Counted from the first letter of the stretch, positions 32,670 through 44,591 are shown. The stretch is DNA of 64,000 bases from Mesorhizobium ciceri biovar biserrulae WSM1271 (GCF_000185905.1 NC_014923.1:3743501-3807500), one strand, 5' to 3'. The notes: generated from the sequence alone by a model not told the origin. Numbers and translations are program-made.

Positions 32670-32882
32670 CTATTCGGACACCCTCTCGAAGCGAAGCAGA
32701 TCGCCCGGCTGACAGTCGAGATAGTCGCAGATGCGCTCCAGCGTGTCGAACCGGATACCCTTGACCTTTCCCTGCTTCAAAAGAGAAAGATTGGCCTCGG
32801 TGATGCCGACATATTCGGCCAGGTCCTTTGACTTCACGTTTCGTTCGGCGAGGACGACATTGAGCCTGACCCTTATGGGCAT
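32670..32882 (-). CDS. XRE-type helix-turn-helix regulator
   Basis: A 70-residue single-domain Cro/C1-like DNA-binding protein. Helix two and three fall in SKDLAEYVGITEANLSLLKQGK. The C-terminal IRFDTLERICDYLDCQPGDLLRFE is the usual ending for small cytosolic XRE regulators of the YozG type. It follows the DUF2975 gene by 13 bp with a GAGGAT ribosome site. This pairing recurs across many bacteria, and the regulator probably represses its own two-gene operon. Confidence 0.9.
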   Translation of the reverse strand: MPIRVRLNVVLAERNVKSKDLAEYVGITEANLSLLKQGKVKGIRFDTLERICDYLDCQPGDLLRFERVSE

Positions 32883-32895
32883 GAGCTGATCCTCA

Positions 32896-33474
32896 TCAGA
32901 TGAATTGCGCGTTTTCTTCGGCGAGTGCCGATGCCTCGGCCATGACCCAGGTGATGACAGCGACGATGCAAGCTGCCAGCAAGGTCAGCATCGTGTCGCT
33001 GTCGAGACCGAGCGTCAGCCGGTGCTGGCCGGCAGGCGCGTCCCAGCTGAGCAGAACGGACAATGCCGCCGCCGAAACCGGTTTCAGCAAGGCGGATGCC
33101 AGCAGGCCGAGGCCAAAGTATCGCAAATTGCTGATGGCGCCCTGACCGAAGAAGTTGCCGGACGCGAAAGCGCCAAAGCAGCGCCTTGCGGCCATGAGCG
33201 CGAAGACGAGGCAGGCAAGCGGCACGAACGAGATCGCGAACCCGACCAGTCTTCGACCGAGGCCAAGCTCGCTCAGCCATTCCTGCGGGACTTGCGCATC
33301 GGCCGCGATCGAACTGGCGGAGACGCTGAGCCAGTAGAACAGCAGACCGATGGTCAGCAATATGGCGAGGACGACAAAACACCTCGCCAGCACTAGGCTG
33401 AAAAGTCGGATGCGTCTCAATCTAAGCTGGCGGGCAGGATCGGCGGGGACAGCCGTGATGACAGGTTCAATCAT
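32896..33474 (-). CDS. DUF2975-family membrane protein
   Basis: A 192-residue protein (start ATG 33474, with GGAG upstream, preferred to GTG 33486) with four hydrophobic spans: LVLARCFVVLAILLTIGLLFYWL, then LVGFAISFVPLACLVFALMAA, then YFGLGLLASALLKPVSAAALSVLL, then MLTLLAACIVAVITWVMAEA. The spacing, a long extracytoplasmic loop after span one and the motif ALAEENAQFI at the end fit DUF2975. It forms a two-gene unit with the XRE regulator. The function is unknown. Confidence 0.85.
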   Translation of the reverse strand: MIEPVITAVPADPARQLRLRRIRLFSLVLARCFVVLAILLTIGLLFYWLSVSASSIAADAQVPQEWLSELGLGRRLVGFAISFVPLACLVFALMAARRCFGAFASGNFFGQGAISNLRYFGLGLLASALLKPVSAAALSVLLSWDAPAGQHRLTLGLDSDTMLTLLAACIVAVITWVMAEASALAEENAQFI

Positions 33475-33498
33475 CGCCGTTATCACTCCATCGTAATG

Positions 33499-33519
33499 AA
33501 TTATCGTTTTACAATAATT
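33499..33519. promoter_or_regulatory. Probable operator: near-perfect 21-bp palindrome
   Basis: AATTATCGT-TTT-ACAATAATT, nine-base arms with one mismatch, in an AT-rich gap between the DUF2975/XRE operon and a divergent secreted-protein gene. Its place and symmetry fit a binding site for the dimeric XRE regulator, which would control both directions. The link is inferred. Confidence 0.5.
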
Positions 33520-33570
33520 TATTTATGCGCAATGATGATTCTTGTCAATTCCTCATCACAGGAGAAACCT

Positions 33571-33969
33571 ATGCCTTCGTTCAAACGCCGGATTGCCGTG
33601 GCAGCCATCGCGATTGTCGCCGCGTCCATAACGCCTTTTGCTGCCATCGCCCTCCCGTCGACAGCGACAGGCCGGATATCGGTGGGGCAGGTGATGGAAA
33701 TGCTCGACAAGGCCGACACGAGCCCGGTCGCCAGGCAAACGCTGGTCGCCTATGTCGCCGGGGTTGGCGAAGCCGCCGGCGTGATCGCCGACACGATCGG
33801 CAATGGCGGCCTCGTTTCCTGCAAGAGTTCTTTCAGCCTGGATACACGAGCGGTGCGCGCCGCCCTTGAAGCGGGCGCCCCTCGTCAGGGTAACTGGTCT
33901 CAGACACCGGCGACGCCACTGATCATTGCCGACATGGTCAAGCGTGCCGGTTGCAGGACCAGGAATTGA
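33571..33969 (+). CDS. Small secreted protein, possibly Rap1a/Tai-like
   Basis: A 132-residue protein from ATG 33571 behind AGGAGA. A signal peptide covers about residues 1-28 (RRIAVAAIAIVAASITPFAAIA). The mature domain is about 100 residues, with two Cys in SCKSSF and the terminal GCRTRN, probably paired. The layout is a helix with AYVAGVGEAAG, then Cys-x(4)-F, then LIIADMVKRAGC at the end. It faintly recalls the Rap1a/Tai family of periplasmic immunity proteins. I give that only as a possibility. It is divergent from the DUF2975/XRE unit. Confidence 0.65.
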   Translation: MPSFKRRIAVAAIAIVAASITPFAAIALPSTATGRISVGQVMEMLDKADTSPVARQTLVAYVAGVGEAAGVIADTIGNGGLVSCKSSFSLDTRAVRAALEAGAPRQGNWSQTPATPLIIADMVKRAGCRTRN

Positions 33970-34069
33970 GCCTGGCGATCCGCTGGTTCTCAGTCGCGCG
34001 ACAATCCTGTCGCGCGACTATTCCCAACCTGCGACCCCCGCGCGCGATCAGCGAGTGCGGTTCCAGAGC

Positions 34070-34996
34070 TCAATCGAAAAACGCCTCGACTACGTTGCGC
34101 TTGCCGAGCATGAAGGCGTCAGCGACATGCTGGAGCGGGGCCAGATCGACATCGGAAACGCCGGCGCGCACGATCTCGGCGAAGCGCTTGTAGAGCATCG
34201 GATATTCCGCTTCCGGCTCTTCGTGAATGAGCTTGCCATCGATGGCGAGCTTCGAGCCGCCGCCCGACAGCACCATGGCGCCCTTGTCGGTGTCGGCCAG
34301 GATGTCCCAGCTTTGCGGGCCTGTCTGCAGCCAGTCGAGGTCCATCGTCACCGGCAGGCCATTCGAGGTGCGGAAGGTGACGCGCGCGGCAACCGGGGAG
34401 GCGCGGTTTTCGGGAAAGTCGAGCACCGCCGAGGTGATGAACATGGCCGGCAGGATATGGGTGGCAATCGACAGCGCGTTGATGCCGGGATCGAAGACGC
34501 CAAAACCGCCGGGAGCCCAGATCCATTCCTGGTTCGGGTGCCAGCGGCGCACATCCTCTTTCCAGTTGATGGCGGCCGAGCGGATGCGGGCTGAACTTAG
34601 AAAAGCACGTGCGGCCTCGACGGCCGGCGCATAGCGCGAGTGCCAGCTGGCGAACAGCGAGACGCCGTTGTGCGCAGCCAATGTCTTGAGGTCTTCGACC
34701 TCGCTGACAGTAGCGCCCGGCGGCTTCTCCAGGAAGACATGCTTCTTTGCCGTCAGCGCCGTCCGCGCCGCGTCGTAGCGGAATTGCGGCGGCATGCAGA
34801 GCGAGACGGCCTCGAGCTCGGCTACGGCGTCGAGCATGGCTTCGATGGTGGGGAAATTCGGGATGTCATCCACCTTGCCGTGACGGCTGGCGGCCGCGAC
34901 GAGGCGATAGTCCTGGTCTTTCGCCAGGGCCGGCAGGTGCTGGTCGCGGACGATCTTGCCGACGCCGACGATGCCTATCTTGATGGGCTGGGACAC
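34070..34996 (-). CDS. Gfo/Idh/MocA-family oxidoreductase, probably D-galactose 1-dehydrogenase-like
   Basis: A 308-residue NAD(P)-dependent sugar dehydrogenase. Start GTG 34996 follows GGAGCGG and directly precedes SQPIKIGIVGVGKIVRDQHLPAL, the Rossmann motif. The upstream ATG adds a His-rich tail of 20 residues without support. The catalytic Lys lies in the EKP-type motif HVFLEKPPGATVSEVEDL at about residue 90. The C-terminal alpha/beta domain contains WHSRYAPAVEAAR and EDVRRWHPNQEWIWAPGGFGVFDPGINALSI, close to known D-galactose and L-arabinose dehydrogenases. The substrate is uncertain. Confidence 0.85.
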   Translation of the reverse strand: MSQPIKIGIVGVGKIVRDQHLPALAKDQDYRLVAAASRHGKVDDIPNFPTIEAMLDAVAELEAVSLCMPPQFRYDAARTALTAKKHVFLEKPPGATVSEVEDLKTLAAHNGVSLFASWHSRYAPAVEAARAFLSSARIRSAAINWKEDVRRWHPNQEWIWAPGGFGVFDPGINALSIATHILPAMFITSAVLDFPENRASPVAARVTFRTSNGLPVTMDLDWLQTGPQSWDILADTDKGAMVLSGGGSKLAIDGKLIHEEPEAEYPMLYKRFAEIVRAGVSDVDLAPLQHVADAFMLGKRNVVEAFFD

Positions 34997-35168
34997 GGCC
35001 GCTCCGTCTGTTTGATGATGGTGATGGCTTCTTATCAGAACACTTGCCTCGGGCAAGCCGAAGCCGAGCAGCCAAGCTCAGCCTTCCCTTAGCGGCAGCA
35101 CATTTGTCGGCTGGGAAGGCCTCGGTCGCCGATTCGGTTCGGCAGTCGATTCGAAAGCTGGACCGGGG

Positions 35169-35504
35169 TCAGATCGGCACGTCGAAGGTAACGATCGACA
35201 CTTCGCCTTCGAGCGCGCCCTGGAAGGCGGAAATATGCGGCTCTTCGTCGGGGATGCCGTCCATGTCGCCGATCTGGTCGAGCTCGGCCTCGGCGTAACC
35301 TTCGGCGGCAAGCGATTCGAGCGCCCGGCGCACCGCCGAATCGTCGTCGGGCGCAACCAGCATGACGTGGACGCCTTCCGGTTTGCCGCCTTTTTTCTTC
35401 CACACCCGGCCGGTGATGATGGTGACCGGGCGTTCTTCGTTGTCGTTCACGGGCCGATTCCTCTTGGCAGCGGGTGGGCGGGCGAGGGGGTTTTGACTGC
35501 TCAT
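35169..35504 (-). CDS. Conserved hypothetical small protein
   Basis: A 111-residue protein. The likely start is ATG 35504 after AAAAGG. An ATG at 35519 is also possible. A disordered Pro/Arg-rich N-terminus of about 30 residues precedes a compact domain with VTIITGRVWKKKGG, EGVHVMLVAPDDDSAVRRALESLAAEGYAEAELDQIGDMDG and a closing GEVSIVTFDVPI. There is no signal or membrane span. I recognise no named family. Its reading frame shows normal coding bias. It is the last gene before the str operon. Confidence 0.6.
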   Translation of the reverse strand: MSSQNPLARPPAAKRNRPVNDNEERPVTIITGRVWKKKGGKPEGVHVMLVAPDDDSAVRRALESLAAEGYAEAELDQIGDMDGIPDEEPHISAFQGALEGEVSIVTFDVPI

Positions 35505-35947
35505 GCGGCCTTTTCGCATGAAGCAAGGCCGCGCAACAGCGCAAACCCATTCACTTTGCCTGAAGGCTTGTCACTTTCTTCCTCGCTCTTGCAAAAATGC
35601 GAAAGAAAATTACATGCGGTTTTCGCATGGCTGCCAAGCCTTGGTCGGCGCGCAATATTTGGTGCTCCGGGCTTGACGGTCCGCGGTCTTACGGGTAGAA
35701 GCCGCCCAGTCAGAACCGATGTGAGGCTCTCCCTTCCGAAGCGACACGCTTTGGAGTTTGCCTCAAACAGGGTTCGTTTTACGAGCGAAAAGACATTTCC
35801 GGCGTGCACGAAGCGGCTTCCGCTTCCTCTGCCTTTTGTTCGGGCAAGACCGCGAGGCGCGGTTTATGGCCCGAATTTGCGTATGGAAATGACGCTTTGA
35901 GCGGCCCTGACCGGGCGAGACACGGAATTGAGAGACAAGAGGGTTTA
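35505..35947 (+). promoter_or_regulatory. Long leader of the str operon
   Basis: 443 bp without a gene. It contains the str promoter (35673-35701), leaving an untranslated leader of about 240 nt before rpsL. Several short G/C-rich segments could fold, but I see no clear terminator or known ribosomal leader motif. Confidence 0.5.
35673..35701 (+). promoter_or_regulatory. Sigma70-type promoter for rpsL-rpsG-fusA-tuf
   Basis: TTGACG and TAGAAG are separated by 17 bp. The -35 half matches the alphaproteobacterial consensus fully except for its last base. There is no other good candidate in the gap. Confidence 0.65.
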
Positions 35948-36319
35948 ATGCCTACCGTCAACCAGCTGATCCGCAAGCCGCGCATTGCGCCGGTGAAGCG
36001 CAACAAGGTCCCGGCCATGCAGCAGAACCCGCAGAAGCGGGGCGTCTGCACGCGCGTCTATACAACGACGCCGAAGAAGCCGAACTCGGCGCTGCGCAAG
36101 GTGGCCAAGATCCGCCTGACCAATGGTTTTGAAGTGATCGGGTACATCCCCGGCGAAGGCCACAACCTTCAGGAGCACTCCGTGGTGATGATCCGCGGCG
36201 GCCGCGTCAAGGATCTTCCGGGCGTTCGCTACCACATCATCCGCGGCGTGCTCGACACGCAGGGTGTGAAGAACCGCAAGCAGCGCCGTTCGAAGTACGG
36301 CGCCAAGCGTCCGAAGTAA
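35948..36319 (+). CDS. rpsL: 30S ribosomal protein S12
   Basis: A 123-residue S12 at the decoding centre. The start ATG 35948 gives the canonical PTVNQLIRKPR. The streptomycin-related Lys43 (TTTPKKPNSALRKV) and the LPGVRYH region are wild type, so no ribosomal streptomycin resistance is expected. It is the first gene of the str operon, and rpsG follows after 60 bp. Confidence 0.98.
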   Translation: MPTVNQLIRKPRIAPVKRNKVPAMQQNPQKRGVCTRVYTTTPKKPNSALRKVAKIRLTNGFEVIGYIPGEGHNLQEHSVVMIRGGRVKDLPGVRYHIIRGVLDTQGVKNRKQRRSKYGAKRPK

Positions 36320-36379
36320 GATTTTCCGGCCTTGGCGCTCCTTGAGTGCGTCGGGCTATGAGATTGAGAGACAAAAGCC

Positions 36380-36850
36380 ATGTCGCGTCGTCACAGTGCA
36401 GAAAAGCGTGAGATCAATCCGGACCCGAAGTTCGGCGATCTGATCGTCACCAAGTTCATGAACGCCGTCATGTATGACGGCAAGAAGTCGGTCGCCGAGA
36501 CCATCGTCTACGGCGCGCTCGACCAGGTTCAGTCGAAGACCAAGCAGGAGCCGGTCACCGTCTTCCATCAGGCGCTCGACAATGTCGCGCCGCATGTGGA
36601 AGTGCGTTCGCGTCGTGTCGGCGGCGCCACCTACCAGGTTCCGGTCGACGTGCGCCCCGAGCGCCGCCAGGCATTGGCCATTCGCTGGCTGATTGCTGCG
36701 GCCCGCAACCGCAACGAGACCACGATGGTCGACCGCCTCTCCGGCGAGCTGATGGACGCGGCCAACAACCGCGGCACCGCTGTCAAGAAGCGTGAAGACA
36801 CCCACAAGATGGCTGAAGCCAACCGCGCTTTCGCGCACTACCGCTGGTAA
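36380..36850 (+). CDS. rpsG: 30S ribosomal protein S7
   Basis: A 156-residue S7 that nucleates the 30S head and contacts E-site tRNA. The signature DPKFGDLIVTKFMNAVMYDGKKSVAETI is at residues 15-42, and the C-terminal ends MAEANRAFAHYRW. The length is standard. In enteric bacteria S7 represses this operon. That control is not tested here. Confidence 0.98.
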   Translation: MSRRHSAEKREINPDPKFGDLIVTKFMNAVMYDGKKSVAETIVYGALDQVQSKTKQEPVTVFHQALDNVAPHVEVRSRRVGGATYQVPVDVRPERRQALAIRWLIAAARNRNETTMVDRLSGELMDAANNRGTAVKKREDTHKMAEANRAFAHYRW

Positions 36851-36879
36851 AGCGCGAACGAGACTGAGAGGCAGCTACG

Positions 36880-38970
<2,091 letters not shown>

Positions 38971-39069
38971 GGGTTCCTTAGCCACCGACGTCGCGTCCCT
39001 TGCGCGGTGCCGGATCTGAAGAGCGAATAACAATTTCCCCCAAGCGGGTAGAATAGACGGAGAACGATT

Positions 39070-40245
<1,176 letters not shown>

Positions 40246-40314
40246 TTTGGACTTAAACCGATCTGTCGCGGGCGCGGGAGTTGCCCGCGCCGCGCCAGAA
40301 CAAGGAAGTGACGC

Positions 40315-40623
40315 ATGAACGGACAGAATATCCGCATCCGCCTTAAGGCGTTTGACCACCGCGTGCTCGACGCCTCGACGAAGGAAATCGTGTCGACGGC
40401 CAAGCGTACCGGTGCAAACGTCCGCGGCCCCATTCCGCTGCCGACGCGGATCGAAAAGTTCACGGTCAACCGGTCGCCTCACGTCGACAAGAAGAGCCGC
40501 GAGCAGTTCGAGATGCGCACGCACAAGCGTCTGCTCGACATCGTCGATCCGACCCCGCAGACGGTCGATGCTTTGATGAAGCTCGATCTGGCCGCCGGCG
40601 TCGACGTCGAGATCAAGCTCTAA
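40315..40623 (+). CDS. rpsJ: 30S ribosomal protein S10
   Basis: A 102-residue S10, which also serves as NusE in antitermination together with NusG. The sequence NGQNIRIRLKAFDHRVLDASTKEIVSTAKRTGA starts it. The flexible loop carries PTRIEKFTVNRSPHVDKKSREQFEMRTHKRL. It is complete and starts the S10 gene group. Confidence 0.98.
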   Translation: MNGQNIRIRLKAFDHRVLDASTKEIVSTAKRTGANVRGPIPLPTRIEKFTVNRSPHVDKKSREQFEMRTHKRLLDIVDPTPQTVDALMKLDLAAGVDVEIKL

Positions 40624-40684
40624 GGGAATGAGAGCGCGGTAAGGGGCGGTGCCCCTGGCCCGGAACTCTAAAGGAATTGAACCG

Positions 40685-41413
40685 ATGCGTTCAGGTGTGA
40701 TTGCAAAGAAGGTGGGAATGACCCGCATCTATAACGATGCCGGGGAACATGTTCCCGTCACCGTTCTCCTGATGGAGAACTGCCAGGTCGTGGCCCAGCG
40801 CACGCAAGAGAAGAATGGCTACACCGCCGTTCAGCTCGGCGTTGGCCTTGCCAAGGTGAAGAACACGTCGAAGGCGATGCGCGGCCATTTCGCGACCGCT
40901 TCCGTCGAGCCGAAGGCGAAGGTCGCCGAGTTCCGCGTCTCCGCCGACAACATGATCGATGTCGGCGCCGAGATCACCGTCGAGCACTTCGTCGCCGGCC
41001 AGAAGGTCGATGTGACGGGCACGACGATCGGCAAGGGCTTTCAGGGCGTCATCAAGCGCCACCACATGGGCGGTGGCCGTGCAACGCACGGTAACTCGGT
41101 TTCGCACCGTACGCACGGTTCGACCGGCCAGCGCCAGGACCCGGGCAAGGTGTTCAAGGGCAAGCATATGGCTGGCCACATGGGCGACACCCGCGTCACC
41201 ACGCAGAATGTCGAGATCGTATCGACCGACGCCGACCGCGGCCTGATCCTGATCCGCGGTGCGGTTCCCGGATCGAAGGGCGCCTGGATCCTGGTTCGCG
41301 ATGCGGCCAAGGTGGCACTGCCGGCCAATGCGCCGAAGCCTGCCGCGATCCGCGCCGTTGCTGCCGAAAGTGGCGCCAAGAACGAGGCTCCGGCCACAGA
41401 GGGAGCGGAATAA
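40685..41413 (+). CDS. rplC: 50S ribosomal protein L3
   Basis: A 242-residue L3, one of two 50S assembly initiators, with a loop reaching the peptidyl-transferase centre. ATG 40685 begins MRSGVIAKKVGMTRIY. The conserved block GKGFQGVIKRHHMGGGRATHGNSVSHRTHGSTGQRQDPGKVFKGKHMAGHMG is complete. An Ala/Glu-rich tail of about 40 residues is an alphaproteobacterial extension. Its stop overlaps the rplD start by one base. Confidence 0.98.
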   Translation: MRSGVIAKKVGMTRIYNDAGEHVPVTVLLMENCQVVAQRTQEKNGYTAVQLGVGLAKVKNTSKAMRGHFATASVEPKAKVAEFRVSADNMIDVGAEITVEHFVAGQKVDVTGTTIGKGFQGVIKRHHMGGGRATHGNSVSHRTHGSTGQRQDPGKVFKGKHMAGHMGDTRVTTQNVEIVSTDADRGLILIRGAVPGSKGAWILVRDAAKVALPANAPKPAAIRAVAAESGAKNEAPATEGAE

Positions 41414-42033
41414 TGGATCTCAAGATCACAACGCTGGGCGGCAAGGACGCCGGCAAGGTGGAACTCTCCGACGAGATTTTCGGCCTTGATCCGCGCGAAG
41501 ACATCCTGCAGCGCGTCGTGCGCTGGCAGCTTGCCAAGAAGCAGCAGGGCACGCACAAGACCAAGGGTCGCGCCGAGATCGCGCGCACCGGCGCCAAGAT
41601 GTACAAGCAGAAGGGTACGGGCCGCGCCCGTCACCATTCGGCACGCGCTCCGCAGTTCCGCGGCGGCGGCAAGGCCCACGGCCCGGTCGTTCGCAGCCAC
41701 GAGCACGAACTGCCGAAGAAGGTTCGCGCTCTCGGCCTCAAGCATGCTCTCTCGGCCAAGGCCAAGAGCGCGTCGATCATCATCATCGACGAGCTGAAGC
41801 TGACCGAGGCCAAGACGAAGGCGCTGATCGCGAATTTCGCGACGCTGGGCCTGACCAATGCTTTGCTGATCGGCGGCGCCGAGCTTGACAAGAACTTCAA
41901 GCTGGCGGCGACGAACATCCCCAACATCGACGTGCTGCCCATCCAGGGCATCAACGTCTACGACATTCTGCGCCGCGGCACGCTGGTCCTTTCGAAGGCC
42001 GCCGTCGAGGCTCTCGAGGAGCGTTTTAAATGA
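41413..42033 (+). CDS. rplD: 50S ribosomal protein L4
   Basis: A 206-residue L4 lining the peptide exit tunnel. The extended loop has KGRAEIARTGAKMYKQKGTGRARHHSARAPQFRGGGKAHGP. The C-terminal globular part ends LSKAAVEALEERFK. It overlaps rplC by one base and rplW by four (ATGA), so translation is coupled. In E. coli L4 represses the S10 operon. Confidence 0.98.
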   Translation: MDLKITTLGGKDAGKVELSDEIFGLDPREDILQRVVRWQLAKKQQGTHKTKGRAEIARTGAKMYKQKGTGRARHHSARAPQFRGGGKAHGPVVRSHEHELPKKVRALGLKHALSAKAKSASIIIIDELKLTEAKTKALIANFATLGLTNALLIGGAELDKNFKLAATNIPNIDVLPIQGINVYDILRRGTLVLSKAAVEALEERFK

Positions 42034-42323
42034 CCGACCTTCGTCATTACGACGTGATCGTCTCGCCGGCGATCACCGAAAAGTCGACCATGGCCTCCGA
42101 GCAGAACAAGGTCGTCTTCAACGTCGCCAAGAAGGCGTCGAAGCCGGAAATCAAGGCCGCCGTCGAAGCGCTGTTCGGCGTCAAGGTGATGGCCGTGAAC
42201 ACGCTTGTCCGCAAGGGCAAGATCAAGCGCTTCCGTGGCACGGTTGGCCGCCAGAGCGACGTCAAGAAGGCGGTTGTGACGCTGGCCGATGGCCAGTCGA
42301 TCGACGTCGCGACGGGTCTCTGA
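42030..42323 (+). CDS. rplW: 50S ribosomal protein L23
   Basis: A 97-residue L23 at the tunnel exit, the docking site for trigger factor and SRP. It reads RHYDVIVSPAITEKSTMASEQNKVVFNVAKKASKPEIKAAVEALFGVKV, typical of the family. The start overlaps the rplD stop. Confidence 0.98.
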   Translation: MTDLRHYDVIVSPAITEKSTMASEQNKVVFNVAKKASKPEIKAAVEALFGVKVMAVNTLVRKGKIKRFRGTVGRQSDVKKAVVTLADGQSIDVATGL

Positions 42324-42345
42324 GCAAGGCCGCGAGGACAGAACA

Positions 42346-43179
42346 ATGGCACTGAAAAAATTCAACCCGGTAACGCCCAGCACCCGTCAGCTGGTCATCG
42401 TCGACCGCTCGGGCCTCTACAAGGGCAAGCCCGTCAAGGGTCTGACCGAAGGCCTGACCAAGTCGGGCGGCCGCAACAATCACGGTCGCATCACCGCCCG
42501 CTTCATCGGCGGTGGTCACAAGCGTTCGTACCGCATCATCGACTTCAAGCGCCGCAAGTTCGACGTCGTCGGCACGGTCGAGCGCATTGAGTACGATCCG
42601 AACCGCACCGCCTTCATCGCGCTGATCAAGTATGAGGATGGCGAGCTGTCCTACATCATCGCTCCGCAGCGTCTGGCTCCCGGCGACAAGATCGTGTCCG
42701 GTGAATCGGTCGACGTGAAGCCGGGCAATGCGATGCCGCTGGCTTCGATGCCGGTCGGCACCATCGTCCACAACATCGAGCTGAAGCCGGGCAAGGGCGC
42801 TCAGGTCGCCCGTTCGGCAGGTGGTTACGGTCAGCTGGTCGGTCGTGACCAGGGCATGGCGATCCTGCGCCTCAATTCGGGCGAGCAGCGTGTCGTTCAC
42901 GGCTCCTGCATGGCCACTGTTGGCGCCGTGTCCAATCCGGACCACGGCAACATCAATGACGGCAAGGCCGGTCGCACGGTCTGGCGTGGCAAGCGCCCGC
43001 ACAATCGCGGCGTGACCATGAACCCGGTCGACCATCCGCACGGCGGCGGCGAAGGCCGCACATCGGGTGGCCGCCATCCGGTTTCGCCCTGGGGCAAGCC
43101 GACCAAGGGCAAGAAGACGCGGTCCAACAAGGCGACCGACAAGTTCATCCTGCGCTCGCGCCATCAGCGCAAGAGCTAA
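42346..43179 (+). CDS. rplB: 50S ribosomal protein L2
   Basis: A 277-residue L2, needed for subunit joining and peptidyl transfer. ATG 42346 begins ALKKFNPVTPSTRQLV. The signature VDHPHGGGEGRTSGGRHPVSPWGKPTKG lies at about residues 225-252 and includes the key His. It is complete. Confidence 0.99.
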   Translation: MALKKFNPVTPSTRQLVIVDRSGLYKGKPVKGLTEGLTKSGGRNNHGRITARFIGGGHKRSYRIIDFKRRKFDVVGTVERIEYDPNRTAFIALIKYEDGELSYIIAPQRLAPGDKIVSGESVDVKPGNAMPLASMPVGTIVHNIELKPGKGAQVARSAGGYGQLVGRDQGMAILRLNSGEQRVVHGSCMATVGAVSNPDHGNINDGKAGRTVWRGKRPHNRGVTMNPVDHPHGGGEGRTSGGRHPVSPWGKPTKGKKTRSNKATDKFILRSRHQRKS

Positions 43180-43195
43180 GAAGAGGTAACGCCAA

Positions 43196-43474
43196 GTGAC
43201 TCGTTCGATTTGGAAAGGCCCCTTCATTGACGGCTACCTTCTCAAGAAGGTGGACAAGGTTCGTGAAGGTGGTCGCAATGAGGTGATCAAGATGTGGAGC
43301 CGTCGCTCCACCATCCTGCCGCAGTTCGTCGGCTTCACCTTCGGTGTCTACAACGGCCAGAAGCATGTTCCCGTCTCGGTGAACGAGGACATGGTCGGTC
43401 ACAAGTTCGGTGAATTCGCTCCGACCCGGACCTATTACGGTCACGGCGCGGATAAGAAGGCGAAGAGGAAATAA
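43196..43474 (+). CDS. rpsS: 30S ribosomal protein S19
   Basis: A 92-residue S19 of the 30S head. It starts at GTG 43196 behind AAGAGG. It reads TRSIWKGPFIDGYLLKKVDK and has the signature HKFGEFAPTRTYYGHG near the end. The gene is two bases from rplV. Confidence 0.98.
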   Translation: MTRSIWKGPFIDGYLLKKVDKVREGGRNEVIKMWSRRSTILPQFVGFTFGVYNGQKHVPVSVNEDMVGHKFGEFAPTRTYYGHGADKKAKRK

Positions 43475-43476
43475 TC

Positions 43477-43866
43477 ATGGGCAAGGCCAAAGCTCCGCGC
43501 AGGCTTGCTGATAACGAAGCGCGCGCCGTATTGCGCACGATCCGTATCAGCCCGCAGAAGCTGAACCTGGTTGCCGCGCTGATCCGCGGCAAGAAGGTCG
43601 CGACAGCGCTTTCCGATCTCGAATTCTCGGCCAAGCGGATTTCCGGCACGGTCAAGAAGACGCTGGAATCGGCAATCGCCAACGCGGAAAACAACCACGA
43701 CCTGGATGTCGATGCGCTGATCGTGGCGGAAGCCTATGTCGGCAAGTCGATCGTCATGAAGCGGTTCCATGCCCGTGGCCGCGGTCGCGCCAGCCGTATC
43801 GAGAAGCCGTTCTCGCACCTCACGATCGTCGTTCGTGAAGTCGAAGAAAAAGGGGAGGCCGCATAA
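43477..43866 (+). CDS. rplV: 50S ribosomal protein L22
   Basis: A 129-residue L22 with the exit-tunnel beta hairpin. It contains ARAVLRTIRISPQKLNLVAALIRGKKV and the loop VMKRFHARGRGRASRIEKPFSHLTIVV. Its stop overlaps the rpsC start by one base. Confidence 0.98.
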   Translation: MGKAKAPRRLADNEARAVLRTIRISPQKLNLVAALIRGKKVATALSDLEFSAKRISGTVKKTLESAIANAENNHDLDVDALIVAEAYVGKSIVMKRFHARGRGRASRIEKPFSHLTIVVREVEEKGEAA

Positions 43867-44591
43867 TGGGCCAGAAAGTCAATCCGATCGGTCTTCGCCT
43901 CGGCATCAACCGCACCTGGGATTCGCGCTGGTTCGCGAACACCGGCGAGTACGGCAAGCTGCTGCATGAGGACATCAAGATCCGCAAGTATCTCGAGAAG
44001 GAGCTCAAGCAGGCTGCCATCTCGAAGGTCGTGATCGAGCGTCCGCACAAGAAGTGCCGCGTCACCATCCATGCCGCGCGCCCGGGTCTGATCATCGGCA
44101 AGAAGGGCGCCGACATCGAGAAGCTTCGCAAGAAGCTGATGGAGATGACGAAGTCCGAGACGCACCTCAACATCGTTGAAGTGCGCAAGCCGGAGATCGA
44201 CGCGACCCTGGTCGCCCAGTCGATCGCCCAGCAGCTCGAGCGTCGTATCGCGTTCCGCCGCGCCATGAAGCGTGCCGTTCAGTCGGCGATGCGCCTCGGT
44301 GCCGAAGGCATCCGTATCAACTGCGCCGGCCGCCTCGGCGGCGCCGAGATCGCGCGCATGGAATGGTATCGCGAAGGCCGCGTGCCGCTGCATACGCTGC
44401 GTGCGGACGTCGACTACGGTACGGCCGAAGCGCACACGGCTTATGGCATCTGCGGCGTCAAGGTCTGGGTGTTCAAGGGCGAGATCCTTGAGCATGACCC
44501 GATGGCTTCGGAGCGTCGGGCCAGCGAAAGCGATGCAGCGCATGGCGGTGGTGGTGATCGCGAACGCGGTCGTCGTCGCGAAAACGCCTGA
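43866..44591 (+). CDS. rpsC: 30S ribosomal protein S3
   Basis: A 241-residue S3 with the KH RNA-binding domain (RPGLIIGKKGADIEKLRKKL) at the mRNA entry channel. The C-terminal domain includes GRLGGAEIARMEWYREGRVPLHTLRADVDYG. The last 25 residues are a polar, Gly/Arg-rich tail typical of alphaproteobacteria. The gene is complete. Confidence 0.98.
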   Translation: MGQKVNPIGLRLGINRTWDSRWFANTGEYGKLLHEDIKIRKYLEKELKQAAISKVVIERPHKKCRVTIHAARPGLIIGKKGADIEKLRKKLMEMTKSETHLNIVEVRKPEIDATLVAQSIAQQLERRIAFRRAMKRAVQSAMRLGAEGIRINCAGRLGGAEIARMEWYREGRVPLHTLRADVDYGTAEAHTAYGICGVKVWVFKGEILEHDPMASERRASESDAAHGGGGDRERGRRRENA

